NCBI RefSeq assembly: GCF_016894345.1
Contig: NZ_CP069798.1
Location: 124,001-188,000, forward strand
From: Paralysiella testudinis
GTDB taxonomy: Bacteria; Pseudomonadota; Gammaproteobacteria; Burkholderiales; Neisseriaceae
Direction: 5' to 3'
DNA: 64,000 nt
The position numbers and the translations under genes are program-made. Positions 44,947 through 55,600 of this stretch are shown one piece after another (position 1 is the stretch's first letter; every line of letters begins with the position of its first letter). The notes below the pieces were generated by a model. It saw only the letters and a program-made list of their open reading frames with translations, was not told the DNA's origin and made no database searches.

Positions 44947-45783
44947 TTAACCTTTATTGGAGTAACGGCGGCGAACAATCATATTGTTCGTGCGTTTGTT
45001 GCTGCGGGTGCGGTAGCCTTTGGCCGGTGTACCCCATGGGCTAACCGGTTCACGCGCTTCACCCGTACGGCCTTCACCACCACCGTGCGGGTGGTCTACC
45101 GGGTTCATTACCACGCCGCGTACGGTCGGGCGGATGCCTTTCCAGCGGTTGGCACCGGCTTTACCGATTTTCTTCAGGCTTTGCTCTTCGTTGCCCACTT
45201 CGCCAATGGTGGCGCGGCAGTCAACGTGGATTTTACGCACTTCGCCAGAACGCAAACGCACTTGCGCGTACACACCCTCTTTAGCCAAAAGCACGGCAGA
45301 AGTACCGGCGGAACGGGCGATTTGCGCGCCTTTACCGGGCTTCATTTCGATGCAGTGGATGGTGGTACCCACCGGAATGTTGCGGATGGGCAGGTTGTTG
45401 CCTGCTTTAATCGCCGCTTCCGCACCGGAAACCAATACCGCACCGGCTTGAATGCCGCGCGGAGCAATAATGTAACGGCGCTCGCCATCGGTAAAGCACA
45501 ACAAAGCCAAGTGTGCCGTGCGGTTCGGATCATATTCGATGCGTTCCACTTTGGCGGCGATGCCGTCTTTATCATTGCGTTTGAAGTCAACCATGCGGTA
45601 ATGATGCTTGTGACCACCGCCTTTATGACGGGTGGTGATGTGGCCGTTGTTGTTGCGGCCAGCCGTGGTAGACTGTTTTTCCAATAACGGTGCGTACGGC
45701 GCACCTTTATACAAGCCTTCTGTAACCACGCGAACCATGCCGCGGCGGCCAGCAGATGTCGGCTTCATTTTAACAATAGCCAT
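44947..45783 (-). CDS. rplB: 50S ribosomal protein L2
   Basis: 278 aa; the N-terminal [20 protein letters not shown] and the C-terminal [20 protein letters not shown] carrying the conserved His required for peptidyl transfer. Confidence 0.98.
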   Translation of the reverse strand: MAIVKMKPTSAGRRGMVRVVTEGLYKGAPYAPLLEKQSTTAGRNNNGHITTRHKGGGHKHHYRMVDFKRNDKDGIAAKVERIEYDPNRTAHLALLCFTDGERRYIIAPRGIQAGAVLVSGAEAAIKAGNNLPIRNIPVGTTIHCIEMKPGKGAQIARSAGTSAVLLAKEGVYAQVRLRSGEVRKIHVDCRATIGEVGNEEQSLKKIGKAGANRWKGIRPTVRGVVMNPVDHPHGGGEGRTGEAREPVSPWGTPAKGYRTRSNKRTNNMIVRRRYSNKG

Positions 45784-45788
45784 TGTGC

Positions 45789-46106
45789 TTATTCCTTATC
45801 TGCAGAGGCAGCAGCAGCTTCGATGTCAACCAGCTCTTCGCCAGCAGCCAGGCTGACATAAGCTTTTTTCACATCACTGCGCTTGCCGATGGTACGGCCG
45901 AAGCGTTTGGTTTTGCCTTTGGTGGTGGTGGTGGTTACGGAAGCCACTTCCACATCAAACAGCAATTCAACCGCGGCTTTGATTTCATGCTTGGTTGCAT
46001 TCGGCAATACTTTGAAAGTCATTTGGTTGCGTTTTTCTGCCAGCAGATTGCTTTTCTCAGAAACAACGGGCGCCAAAATCACTTGCATTAAACGTTGTTG
46101 GTTCAT
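45789..46106 (-). CDS. rplW: 50S ribosomal protein L23
   Basis: 105 aa from ATG 46106 ([20 protein letters not shown]), preferred because it shares an ATGA overlap with the rplD stop; another ATG at 46112 is two codons earlier. Tunnel-exit protein that contacts SRP and trigger factor. Confidence 0.96.
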   Translation of the reverse strand: MNQQRLMQVILAPVVSEKSNLLAEKRNQMTFKVLPNATKHEIKAAVELLFDVEVASVTTTTTKGKTKRFGRTIGKRSDVKKAYVSLAAGEELVDIEAAAASADKE

Positions 46107-46723
46107 ACCCATTGCTCCTCAAGTTGTGCAATTGCTGCGCGGGTCAGCACCACTTTCTTAAAGCGCAACAAGTTGTACGGATCTGCCTGCTGGGCTTCCA
46201 ACACCAATACATTAGGCAAGTTGCGGCTAGACAGGTATACGTTTTCATCCAACTGGTTGGTGATAAACAATACTTGCTCCAAGCCCAGGTTTTTCACCTG
46301 CTCGGCAAATGCACGGGTTTTCGGGGTTTCGGCAGACAATTCGTCAATCACAAACAAACGCTCGTCGCGAACCAGTTGTGACAAAATGGCGGCCATACCG
46401 GCACGGTACATTTTGCGGTTCACTTTTTGACCGAAGTTTTCGGTCGGCTTGTTCGGGAATGCACGACCACCACCACGCCATACCGGAGATGAAGTCATAC
46501 CGGAACGAGCACGGCCGGTGCCTTTTTGGCGCCACGGCTTTTTGGTGGAGTGTTTTACTTCGGCGCGGGTCAATTGCGCACGGTTGCCAGAACGGGCGTT
46601 GGCCAAAAAGGCGGTAACCAGCTGGTGCACCAATGCTTCATTGTATTCGCGCGCAAACAAAGCGTCAGAAGCAGCTACGCTGCCTGAAACCTGACCTTTG
46701 GCATCAATCAGTTTCAATTCCAT
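46103..46723 (-). CDS. rplD: 50S ribosomal protein L4
   Basis: 206 aa; [20 protein letters not shown] and [20 protein letters not shown]. In E. coli free L4 represses the S10 operon, which is of interest given the attenuator-like hairpin ahead of rplC here. Confidence 0.97.
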   Translation of the reverse strand: MELKLIDAKGQVSGSVAASDALFAREYNEALVHQLVTAFLANARSGNRAQLTRAEVKHSTKKPWRQKGTGRARSGMTSSPVWRGGGRAFPNKPTENFGQKVNRKMYRAGMAAILSQLVRDERLFVIDELSAETPKTRAFAEQVKNLGLEQVLFITNQLDENVYLSSRNLPNVLVLEAQQADPYNLLRFKKVVLTRAAIAQLEEQWV

Positions 46724-47367
46724 TACGCACCTACTTTCACGCTGGGACGCACAATCACGTCGCCGTTAACCGCACCGGGTACGGCACCTTTCACCAACAG
46801 CAATTGGCGCTCGGCGTCTACACGCACGATTTCCAAATGTTGTACGGTGGATTGGGTGTTACCGTATTGACCGGCCATGCGCTTGCCCGGGAATACACGG
46901 CCCGGATCTTGTGCCATACCGATGGAGCCTGGCACACGGTGCGAACGCGAGTTACCGTGGGATGTACGTTGGGAATCAAAGTTATGACGTTTGATGGTAC
47001 CGGAGAAACCTTTACCTTTAGAGGTGCCGGTGATGTCCACCAACTGGCCTGCTTCGAAAATGGCAACAGTGATTTCGTCGCCGGCTTTCAGTTCAGCCAG
47101 TTTTTCTTCAGAAAGGGGAAATTCCACCAAGCCACGACCCGCTTCAACACCGGCTTTGGCAAAATGACCGCCTTGGGCTTTGTTGACGCGATTGGCTTTT
47201 TTCTGACCAAAGGTAACCTGCACGGCGGTGTAGCCGTCGGTATCTTTGGATTTCACTTGAGTGACGCGGTTAGCGGACATATCCAACACGGTTACCGGAA
47301 CAGATGCACCCTGTTCGTTAAACACGCGGGTCATGCCTACTTTGCGCCCAACCAGACCTAAAGTCAT
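46723..47367 (-). CDS. rplC: 50S ribosomal protein L3
   Basis: 214 aa from ATG 47367 ([20 protein letters not shown]), with AAGGAA upstream. Contains [20 protein letters not shown]. First gene of the cluster present here: rpsJ, which usually precedes it, is not found in the adjacent DNA. Confidence 0.97.
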   Translation of the reverse strand: MTLGLVGRKVGMTRVFNEQGASVPVTVLDMSANRVTQVKSKDTDGYTAVQVTFGQKKANRVNKAQGGHFAKAGVEAGRGLVEFPLSEEKLAELKAGDEITVAIFEAGQLVDITGTSKGKGFSGTIKRHNFDSQRTSHGNSRSHRVPGSIGMAQDPGRVFPGKRMAGQYGNTQSTVQHLEIVRVDAERQLLLVKGAVPGAVNGDVIVRPSVKVGA

Positions 47368-47415
47368 GATTATTTCCTTATATAAAGGGACCAATTACGA
47401 TTGATTGGCCTTGCA

Positions 47416-47449
47416 CAAAAAAGAAACTTGCCAATGCAAAATCGGCAAG
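47416..47449 (-). terminator. Terminator/attenuator-like hairpin 49 nt upstream of rplC
   Basis: On the - strand CTTGCCGA (47449-47442) pairs with TTGGCAAG (47434-47427), eight pairs with one G-U and a 7-nt loop. The U-rich run TTTCTTTTTTG follows directly. It either ends an incoming transcript or works as a leader attenuator for the S10 operon. Confidence 0.6.
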
Positions 47450-47601
47450 AACGGGATGGTATCACGGCTTTTGAACTTATATCAAGCATTTATACCGCAG
47501 CCGCACCATACAGAGCAAAAGCGTCGGGCGGATGCAACAATGTTGAGCGAAGGAATTTAAAGGCTGCCTGAAACCAGCTAGGTACCAACCCGGGCCTGCC
47601 G

Positions 47602-47796
47602 TCATTCCGTGGCTTTGTCTTGGTTGATGTCGGTTTCCAACGCAATAAACGCCGCCATCATTGCCCGCCACACGGCTTTGGCTACTGCCGGCGACAAACC
47701 GGCTTGCACTACCCAATGCTGCCGCTGTACCAGCAAGGCCAGCAGTTGTTGGTCGATATGGTCGATTTGTCGACGCACTTCAGCTAAAGCATCCAC
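47602..47796 (-). CDS. Short chorismate-mutase-like (AroQ class) protein with an internal deletion
   Basis: 64 aa from GTG 47796, with AAGGATAAGG upstream. The first helix fits AroQ chorismate mutase (LAEVRRQIDHIDQQLLALLV, then QRQHWV), and the last helix also fits (AVAKAVWRAMMAAFIALE). The usual 25-30 residues between them, which hold active-site residues, are absent: HWVVQAG runs straight into LSPAVAK. So a catalytic chorismate mutase is unlikely as read. It may be a decayed gene or a reduced helical protein. It lies between rplC and an IS remnant, on the - strand. Confidence 0.6.
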   Translation of the reverse strand: MDALAEVRRQIDHIDQQLLALLVQRQHWVVQAGLSPAVAKAVWRAMMAAFIALETDINQDKATE

Positions 47797-48232
47797 ACCT
47801 TATCCTTGCTTTCAAATTGAAAAATTCATTGTTTTAAGTATTGAATATAACAACGCAAAGGCTGCCTGAAAGCGCATCCAAACCGCTTTTCAGGCAGCTT
47901 TTTAAAAACCGCAAACTACGGCGGCAATTCAGTGTGTAGGTCAGATTCCCGAATCCGACGCTTGTTCAAGAAATTAAGATACGCACCTATTTTTGACCTA
48001 TTCGGCTTTTTGACCTATTCGGCGAAATGTCGGATTCTTGAATCCGACCTTGTATCTCTCAAGCGGTGAGTAAAACGCGTATTATTCCCGCCCCGTATGG
48101 CAGCAAACTGTATCCGACCCAAGTGCCCGACACTGAAATGTAGATAACACTGCCATACACCTCATCCTACAATCTGAATGGTATCCAGTGCGCGGCAGCG
48201 CCCGCAAGACACTGCATAAATAAGGATAGATT
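47797..48232. other. Repeat-bearing intergenic region upstream of the IS110-family remnant
   Basis: Contains a DUS hairpin (47862-47875 with 47885-47899, followed on + by TTTTT) and two palindromic repeats (GTCAGATTCCCGAATCCGAC at 47941-47960; GTCGGATTCTTGAATCCGAC at 48031-48050). Between these lies a direct repeat of TTTTTGACCTATTCGGC (47992-48023). No gene is seen. The part nearest 48233 probably includes the left end of the IS. Confidence 0.6.
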
Positions 48233-49235
48233 ATGATGAACTTCCAAGTATTGGGCATCGACATCAGCAAAAACAAATTAGATTGTGCTCTTATCCGCGA
48301 CATTGGCAGCAGTAAAATCAAAACCAAAGCATTGCCAAACCACCTCCAAGGCTTTAACCAACTGACAGAATGGCTGTATAAAAACATCGGTGAAGACTTA
48401 AGCCTACTCAAAATTTTCATGGAAGCCACCGGCGTTTACCACGAAGCATTGGCAGAGTACCTGCATAACAAAGGCATCGCCGTTTATCTGCTTAATCCTG
48501 CCGACAGTGCCCATTATGCCAAATACGACAGCTTGCACAAAACCGATAAGGCTGATAGCCAGTCACTGGCCAGAGCCGGTATTGACCGCCTCATGCACCA
48601 CAAAGTACGCCAATGGCAGCCTGCTGCACCCCACATCAAGCGGCTCAACGCACTACTAGCCCGTCTAGATGCGCTGCAAAGCGATCTGCAGCGTGAAGAC
48701 AACCGCATGGAGAAAGCCGGATTCAGCGCTGTTCCCGAAGCGGTCAGCCAGTCCATCAGCACCATGCAGACCAATTTGAAGCAGCAGATCAGCACCATCA
48801 CACAGGAAATCGAACAACATATTGACCGGCATCCTGATTTGAAAAAGACCGTGCTTTACTGCGCAGCATACCCGGTGTAGGTGAAGTGGTTTCATTGCGC
48901 ATGGTTGCGCTCTATCATAGCAAACATTTTACCTCCGCCTCGCAAATGGCTGCCTATTTGGGATTGGTGCCGAAAAACGGGAATCCGGCAAACACAAAGG
49001 CAAAGCCATGCTTTCCAAGCGGGGCAGTTCGGTCATACGAGCTAAGTTGTATATGGCTGCGGTGGTTGCAAAAACGTGGAATCCGGATATTAACGCGCAT
49101 TACCGCAGACTGAAAGCCAGAAACAAAACGGAAATGCAGACCATCGGCGCAGCGATGCGCCGCTTGGTACAGATTTGCTTTGGTGTGTTGAAGCACCAAT
49201 GCGAATATCAGGCCAAAATAACCATTGCGGCTTGA
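48233..49235 (+). pseudogene. IS110-family transposase, broken by two frameshifts
   Basis: The first frame (48233-48880) encodes the RuvC-like DEDD domain (VLGIDISKNKLDCAL, FMEATGVYHEAL, KTDKADSQSLARAG) and ends early. Translation can be restored by a shift at the A-run near 48843-48848, giving LLRSIPGVGEVVSLRMVALY (part of the transposase_20 domain). A second shift at the AAAAACGGG run near 48974-48982 gives AMLSKRGSSVIRAKLYMAA and an end at 49235. Both breaks sit on homopolymers. IS110 elements lack clear inverted repeats, so the outer limits are not defined. Confidence 0.82.
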
Positions 49236-49346
49236 TGCGAGAGATGGTATCTACGCCAATTAAACCAAGTAATACCAATTATAAAAATCAAATATGCGGG
49301 GAAATCAGATTATGTGCAGATTTAAACATAGTATTGAATCGGTATT

Positions 49347-49820
49347 TCAGCGATTCAGGTAGCGTTGTAAAAACAACAATGCAAACTGCACTGCTTGGGC
49401 GCGAATTTGGTCGCGGCTGCCTGAGAAGCATTGTTGCCGTGCCCAGATGCGTTGTTTGGTGGCAAGGCTGAACCACACGGTGCCTACGGGTTTGTCGTCG
49501 CTGCCGCCGTCGGGGCCGGCGATGCCGGAAATGGCCAGGGCGTAGTCGGCTTTGGCGGCAATTAAGGCGCCCAGTGCCATTTCGCGCACGCACTCTTCGC
49601 TCACGGCGCCATAGAAGCTCAAGGTGGTGTCGTTCACATTAAGCAGGCGCTGTTTGGCGTGGTTGCTGTAGGTGATGTAGCCTTCTTCAAACCATTGCGA
49701 GCTGCCGGGTATGCGGGTGAGCTCGGCGGCCAAAAGGCCGCCGGTGCAGGATTCGGCGGTGGTGACTTTATGGCCCAGTTCGGCCAGTTGGGCGGTAACG
49801 GCTTCAAGTGTTGTGCTCAT
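49347..49820 (-). CDS. pncC: Nicotinamide-nucleotide amidohydrolase (CinA C-terminal domain)
   Basis: 157 aa from ATG 49820 (MSTTLEAVTAQLAELGHKVT). Deamidates nicotinamide mononucleotide in pyridine nucleotide recycling. Motifs are TAESCTGGLLAAELT, YITYSNHAKQRLL and SGIAGPDGGSDDKPVGTVW. Standalone CinA-C form without the N-terminal domain. It overlaps the end of pgi by 17 nt. Confidence 0.93.
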   Translation of the reverse strand: MSTTLEAVTAQLAELGHKVTTAESCTGGLLAAELTRIPGSSQWFEEGYITYSNHAKQRLLNVNDTTLSFYGAVSEECVREMALGALIAAKADYALAISGIAGPDGGSDDKPVGTVWFSLATKQRIWARQQCFSGSRDQIRAQAVQFALLFLQRYLNR

Positions 49821-51453
49821 GGTGTTTCCGGTAGTGGGCAATCAGGGCGTTGGTGGAGGCGTCGTGCGCCAGCGTTTCGGTGTTGGCCAGCTGGGGTTCG
49901 ATGGCGGCGGCCAGCACCTTGCCGTATTCTACGCCCCATTGGTCAAACGAGTTAACCCCCCAAATGGTGCCTTGCACAAATACTTTGTGCTCATACAGCG
50001 CCAGCAGCATGCCCAGATTAAATGGGGTGACCGCATCGAGCATGAGGGTGTTGGAGGGCTGGTTGCCGGGGAATACTTTTTGCGGTGCCAGCATATCGCG
50101 GCTTTGGTTATCCAGATGCGCCAGCTCGGCATGGGCTTCGGCCAAGGTTTTGCCGCGCATCAGTGCTTCGGTTTGCGCCAGCGCGTTGGCCACCAGCACT
50201 TGGTGCTGTTTACCCAGCGGGTAGTGGCTTTGCACCGGCACGATAAAGTCGCTGGGAATCAGGCGGCTGCCTTGGTGCAGCAGTTGGAAAAACGCATGTT
50301 GGCAGTTTACGCCTTCTTCGCCCCAAATCACCGCGCCGGTATCGAAATCAAGGTGTTCGCCCAAGCGGCCGGTTTGCTTGCCGTTGCTTTCCATATCCAG
50401 CTGTTGCAAATGGGCGGGCAGGCGGCGCAGGCCGTGGTCGTAGGGAATCACGGCGTGGCTGGCGGCTTCGTAAAAGGTGTTGTACCACAGGCCGATTAAG
50501 CCCAGTAAAACCGGCATATTGTGCCGCAGCGGCGCATTGAAAAAGTGTGTGTCCATGGCGTGGGCGCCGGCCAAGAAGTCGTTGAAATGGGCCGCGCCCA
50601 CGGCGCACATCAGCGGCAGGCCGATGGCCGACCACACCGAATAGCGCCCGCCCACCCAGTCGAACATGGCAAACACATTGGCGGGCGCAATGCCGAATTC
50701 GGTGGCGGCGGCCACTTGGCTCGACACGGCCACAAAATGGCGGCCGATGTCGGCTTCCGCAAAGCCTTGTTGTAAAAACCAGGTGCGGGCGGCGCGGGCG
50801 TTGAGCAGGGTTTCGGGGGTGGCAAACGATTTGCTGGCCACGATAAACACGGTGCGGGCGGGGTTGAGCTGCTCCAGCGTTTGCGCCAGATTGGCGCCGT
50901 CGACATTGGCCACAAAATGCACATTCACGCGCTGGCGGTAGGGCTTCAGTGCCAAGGTGGCCATTTGCGGCCCCAAATCGGAGCCGCCGATGCCGATGTT
51001 GACCACATCGGTGATGGTGTCGCCATGGGCGCCCAAGTGGCTGCCGTTGTTCACGGCTTCGGCAAACGCCAGTGCGCGCTCGCGTTCGCGCTGGATATCG
51101 GGCACCACATTGTGGCCGTTTACATACACGCTGGCGCTTTCAGGCAGCCTTAAGGCGGTGTGCAGCACGGCGCGGTTTTCGCTGATATTGATGGCGTCGC
51201 CACGGCGCATTTTGTCCATCCAGCCGCGCAAATCGGCGGCTTCGGCCAGTTGCACCAGCAGCTGCAGTGTGTCTTCGGTGATGCGGTTTTTGCTGTAATC
51301 CAGCAGCAAGCCGTGCAGCTGTACATGCATTTGCTCGAAACGGGCGGGATTTTGTGCAAACAGGTCGCGCATATGCAAAAACCGTGTGCTGCGCTGGTGT
51401 TGGTGCAACTGCGCCCAGATGGCGGTGTGGTTGATGGGGTGGGTTTGCAGCAT
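49804..51453 (-). CDS. pgi: Glucose-6-phosphate isomerase
   Basis: 549 aa, family length. Signatures: VNIGIGGSDLGPQMATLAL, the sugar-phosphate site SKSFATPETLLNA, FDWVGGRYSVWSAIGLPLM and GVNSFDQWGVEYGKVLA. It links glycolysis and gluconeogenesis. It precedes pncC on the same strand and starts 2 nt after the DUF2827-like gene's stop. Confidence 0.98.
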   Translation of the reverse strand: MLQTHPINHTAIWAQLHQHQRSTRFLHMRDLFAQNPARFEQMHVQLHGLLLDYSKNRITEDTLQLLVQLAEAADLRGWMDKMRRGDAINISENRAVLHTALRLPESASVYVNGHNVVPDIQRERERALAFAEAVNNGSHLGAHGDTITDVVNIGIGGSDLGPQMATLALKPYRQRVNVHFVANVDGANLAQTLEQLNPARTVFIVASKSFATPETLLNARAARTWFLQQGFAEADIGRHFVAVSSQVAAATEFGIAPANVFAMFDWVGGRYSVWSAIGLPLMCAVGAAHFNDFLAGAHAMDTHFFNAPLRHNMPVLLGLIGLWYNTFYEAASHAVIPYDHGLRRLPAHLQQLDMESNGKQTGRLGEHLDFDTGAVIWGEEGVNCQHAFFQLLHQGSRLIPSDFIVPVQSHYPLGKQHQVLVANALAQTEALMRGKTLAEAHAELAHLDNQSRDMLAPQKVFPGNQPSNTLMLDAVTPFNLGMLLALYEHKVFVQGTIWGVNSFDQWGVEYGKVLAAAIEPQLANTETLAHDASTNALIAHYRKHHEHNT

Positions 51454-51455
51454 AA

Positions 51456-52598
51456 TTAGTTTTCAGAGAATAGTACTAATAAAGCGTTTTCATGAGCTTT
51501 AACGTTTTCTCTTGCTTCCGGATGTAGACGTTTGAGAAAATCTAATGCATGTCTAAGGTAAACATCATGACAATAATCATGATTTTTAATAACATCTAAT
51601 AAAACATGAGCACCATCATAAGCATCAAATTCCCGGTATTTATATCCGACAGGCAGCATGTCGGAGTTATGTATTAATGGATATCCTCCGTATAAGGCAT
51701 CATAATAAGCATAATTCAAGGCATTTTCCCATTGGTGAGCAACCACAATATCTGTGTAGCGAGCCAAAAAATCAGGCATTTGAAAACGACCCTCAACCGT
51801 CATAATATTATTTTTTACTATGTCGGTACGGCCAATGAAATTGTGAAATGAAATATTATCTTTTTTATGAAAAGTATTGCACATATATATATGTGAAATT
51901 AAATCCGGTTCGGTTCTATAGGCCTGCTCGCAAATAAGAATAGGAATATAACTGGTTTTTACAACATTTATATTAGATTCAAATGAAGAAATTCTTTTAC
52001 TGCCTTGCTGAGGGCGGTATCCGAAAGGGATATTTTGCGCTTCTAGGCGGTCAATAACTTTTTGTGTAAACAGAGGGCTCCAGATATGGGGGAGTACAAA
52101 TAAAGGTGCACGCAACATGATGCTGAAATAAGATCGGCAAATTTTTTCATGCTGGGGAATCGTCCAAATTGCATCAAATTTTGCACCATTAAAGTATCGT
52201 GTTGCTGGTTTATCAAATAAAAATGATTCCATTTCTAAAATAAAATCATTTCCCATTCTATAGCTAATGACTTTACCTCCTTTTTCATGCACTGATTGGG
52301 CGTGTTCGGGTGAAATCATGACACTTCCTTCAATAAGTACATCAAGGTTGCTAATCACCTCATCAAGCGGCTCTAAAATAATATCCAACTTATCTAGCAT
52401 TAAACCATCGGGTGGGGTATGCCGATCTCCTAGATAAACTAAACTTACTTTTGCCACTTGTGGAATTTTTTCTAATAAAAAATAAAGAAAGATGATATTT
52501 TGTATTGCACCATTTGCCCAAATATCTGAGCATTTATCATCTAAATGGAAACTAATACCAATAGACAAAGATTTACGTTCCAACATAATGAATTTCAT
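51456..52598 (-). CDS. DUF2827-like protein, possible glycosyltransferase for the neighbouring adhesin
   Basis: 380 aa, cytoplasmic, no signal peptide. The N-terminal part (GISFHLDDKCSDIWANGAIQ, then KVSLVYLGD) fits my memory of the DUF2827 family, and the C-terminal third (DIVVAHQWENALNYAYYDAL, YGGYPLIHNSDML) looks like the donor half of a GT-B glycosyltransferase. Start is ATG 52598, or 52586 four codons in. The gene is clearly more AT-rich than pgi. It lies 92 nt downstream of the giant Ser/Thr-rich adhesin gene on the same strand, separated by a hairpin. That neighbourhood suggests it modifies the adhesin; no direct motif proves sugar transfer. Confidence 0.65.
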   Translation of the reverse strand: MKFIMLERKSLSIGISFHLDDKCSDIWANGAIQNIIFLYFLLEKIPQVAKVSLVYLGDRHTPPDGLMLDKLDIILEPLDEVISNLDVLIEGSVMISPEHAQSVHEKGGKVISYRMGNDFILEMESFLFDKPATRYFNGAKFDAIWTIPQHEKICRSYFSIMLRAPLFVLPHIWSPLFTQKVIDRLEAQNIPFGYRPQQGSKRISSFESNINVVKTSYIPILICEQAYRTEPDLISHIYMCNTFHKKDNISFHNFIGRTDIVKNNIMTVEGRFQMPDFLARYTDIVVAHQWENALNYAYYDALYGGYPLIHNSDMLPVGYKYREFDAYDGAHVLLDVIKNHDYCHDVYLRHALDFLKRLHPEARENVKAHENALLVLFSEN

Positions 52599-52613
52599 CC
52601 AATTAATTTTAAA

Positions 52614-52660
52614 TAAGCAATCCTGCCATTATTAAACAAGCTTCATGGCAGGATTGCTTA
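52614..52660 (-). terminator. Hairpin terminator/attenuator between adhesin and DUF2827-like gene
   Basis: 16-bp perfect stem (52614-52629 with 52645-52660) and a 15-nt loop, 30 nt past the adhesin stop, followed on the - strand by T-rich sequence (TTATTTAAAATTAATT). Partial read-through could set a low level of the downstream gene. Confidence 0.75.
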
Positions 52661-52690
52661 TAAATATTTCTTAATACCCGTTAACTGACG

Positions 52691-55600
52691 TCACCATGTA
52701 TAAGAGATACCGGCACCATAAGAGTTGCTTTCTCCAGTAAAGCCTGTGGAGACAGATCCTTTAATAGATACACCATTTAAGAAATAATGTGTAGCTCCAA
52801 TAGCTAAAGCAGATTGATTGTCATAATGTCCTAAACCAGCACCAATAGTGGTTGTGCCCATAATAGGCGGCGCTGGGATATTGGCCATTGCTGCAATACC
52901 GGCAATACCTCGTGCCGCTTGTTTTCTGTTTTCTTCAATAGCAACTCTGTTGCGCTCAATAGCTGCCGAGTTCTCGTCAACTCGGCCTTCTAATTTTTTA
53001 AAAGATTCGCTATTTCCAATATTATTAATAATATTTTGAGCTGCAGTGGCAGAGCTGGCAGCCGCAGTAGCTGCGGTGCTGGCGGTGCTGGCAGAGCCTG
53101 CGGCTGCAGTAGCGGAAGAACCAGCTGCGGTAGCAGAAGAACCAGCTGCGGTAGCAGAAGAACCAGCTGCGGTAGCAGAAGAACCGGCGACAGTAGCAGA
53201 AGAGCCAGCTGCGGTAGCGGAAGAACCGGCTGCGGTAGCGGAACCTGCGGCTGCGGTAGCGGAACTTGCCGAAGATATCGCTGCAGTGCTGGCGGTGCTG
53301 GCAGAGCCTGCGGCTGCGGTAGCGGAAGAACCGGCGACAGTAGCAGAAGAGCCAGCTGCGGTTGCAGAAGAACCGGCGACAGTAGCAGAAGAACCAGCTG
53401 CGGTAGCAGAAGAACCAGCTGCGGTAGCAGAAGAACCGGCGACAGTAGCGGAAGAACCAGCTGCGGTTGCAGAAGAACCGGCGACAGTAGCAGAAGAACC
53501 AGCTGCGGTAGCGGAAGAACCGGCGACAGTAGCAGAAGAGCCAGCTGCGGTAGCGGAAGAACCGGCTGCGGTAGCGGAACCTGCGGCTGCGGTAGCGGAA
53601 CTTGCCGAAGATATCGCTGCAGTGCTGGCGGTGCTGGCAGAGCCTGCGGCTGCGGTAGCGGAAGAACCGGCGACAGTAGCAGAAGAGCCAGCTGCGGTTG
53701 CAGAGGAGTCAGCTGCAGTAGCAGAAGAACCAGCTGCGGTTGCAGAAGAACCGGCGACAGTAGCAGAAGAGCCAGCTGCGGTAGCAGAGGAGTCAGCTGC
53801 AGTAGCAGAAGAACCAGCTGCGGTTGCAGAAGAACCGGCGACAGTAGCAGAAGAGCCAGCTGCGGTAGCAGAGGAGTCAGCTGCAGTAGCAGAAGAACCG
53901 GCGACAGTAGCGGAAGAACCAGCTGCGGTAGCGGAAGAACCAGCTGCGGTTGCAGAGGAGTCAGCTGCAGTAGCGGAAGAACCAGCTGCAGTAGCGGAAG
54001 AACCAGCTGCGGTAGCGGAAGAACCGGCTACAGTAGCGGAAGAACCAGCTGCGGTTGCAGAAGAACCAGCTGCGGTAGCGGAAGAACCGGCTACAGTAGC
54101 GGAAGAACCGGCGACAGTAGCAGAAGAACCAGCTGCGGTAGCAGAAGAACCGGCGACAGTAGCAGAAGAGCCAGCTGCGGTAGCAGAGGAGTCAGCTGCG
54201 GTAGCAGAGGAGTCAGCTGCAGTAGCAGAAGAACCGGCGACAGTAGCGGAAGAACCAGCTGCGGTAGCGGAAGAACCAGCTGCGGTAGCAGAGGAGTCAG
54301 CTGCAGTAGCGGAAGAACCAGCTGCGGTAGCAGAGGAGTCAGCTGCAGTAGCAGAAGAACCGGCGACAGTAGCGGAAGAACCAGCTGCGGTAGCGGAAGA
54401 ACCAGCTGCGGTAGCAGAGGAGTCAGCTGCAGTAGCGGAAGAACCAGCTGCAGTAGCGGAAGAACCAGCTGCAGTAGCGGAAGAACCGGCGACAGTAGCA
54501 GAAGAACCAGCTGCGGTAGCAGAAGAACCGGCGACAGTAGCAGAAGAGCCAGCTGCGGTAGCAGAAGAGCCAGCTGCGGTAGCAGAGGAGCCAGCTGCAG
54601 TAGCGGAAGAACCAGCTGCGGTAGCAGAAGAACCGGCGACAGTAGCAGAAGAGCCAGCTGCGGTAGCAGAGGAGTCAGCCGCAGTAGCAGAAGAACCGGC
54701 GACAGTAGCAGAAGAACCAGCTGCGGTTGCAGAAGAACCAGCTGCGGTAGCAGAGGAGTCAGCTGCAGTAGCGGAAGAACCAGCGACAGTAGCAGAAGAG
54801 CCAGCTGCGGTTGCAGAAGAGCCAGCTGCGGTTGCAGAAGAGCCAGCTGCGGTAGCAGAAGAGCCAGCTGCGGTAGCAGAAGAGCCAGCTGCGGTAGCAG
54901 AGGAGCCAGCTGCAGTAGCGGAAGAACCAGCTGCGGTAGCAGAAGAACCGGCGACAGTAGCAGAAGAGCCAGCTGCGGTAGCAGAAGAGCCAGCTGCGGT
55001 AGCAGAAGAGCCAGCTGCGGTAGCAGAGGAGCCAGCTGCAGTAGCGGAAGAACCAGCTGCGGTAGCAGAAGAACCGGCGACAGTAGCAGAAGAGCCAGCT
55101 GCGGTAGCAGAGGAGTCAGCCGCAGTAGCAGAAGAACCGGCGACAGTAGCAGAAGAACCAGCTGCGGTTGCAGAAGAACCAGCTGCGGTAGCAGAGGAGT
55201 CAGCTGCAGTAGCGGAAGAACCAGCGACAGTAGCAGAAGAGCCAGCTGCGGTTGCAGAAGAGCCAGCTGCGGTAGCAGAAGAGCCAGCTGCGGTAGCAGA
55301 AGAACCAGCTGCGGTTGCAGAGGAGTCAGCTGCAGTAGCGGAAGAACCAGCGACAGTAGCAGAAGAGCCAGCTGCGGTAGCAGAAGAACCGGCGACAGTA
55401 GCAGATGAGTCAGCCGCAGTAGCAGAAGAGCCAGCTGCGGTAGCGGAAGAACCGGCGACAGTAGCGGAAGAACCAGCTGCGGTAGCGGAAGAACCAGCTG
55501 CGGTAGCAGAGGAGCCAGCTGCAGTAGCAGAAGAGCCAGCTGAGGTAGCGGAAGAACCGGCGACAGTAGCGGAAGAACCAGCTGCGGTTGCAGAGGAGCC

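Noticed and set aside
53036..55408. 790-codon Ser/Cys/Arg-rich open frame on +
   Set aside because: Another shadow of the same repeats, with implausible composition and no start context.
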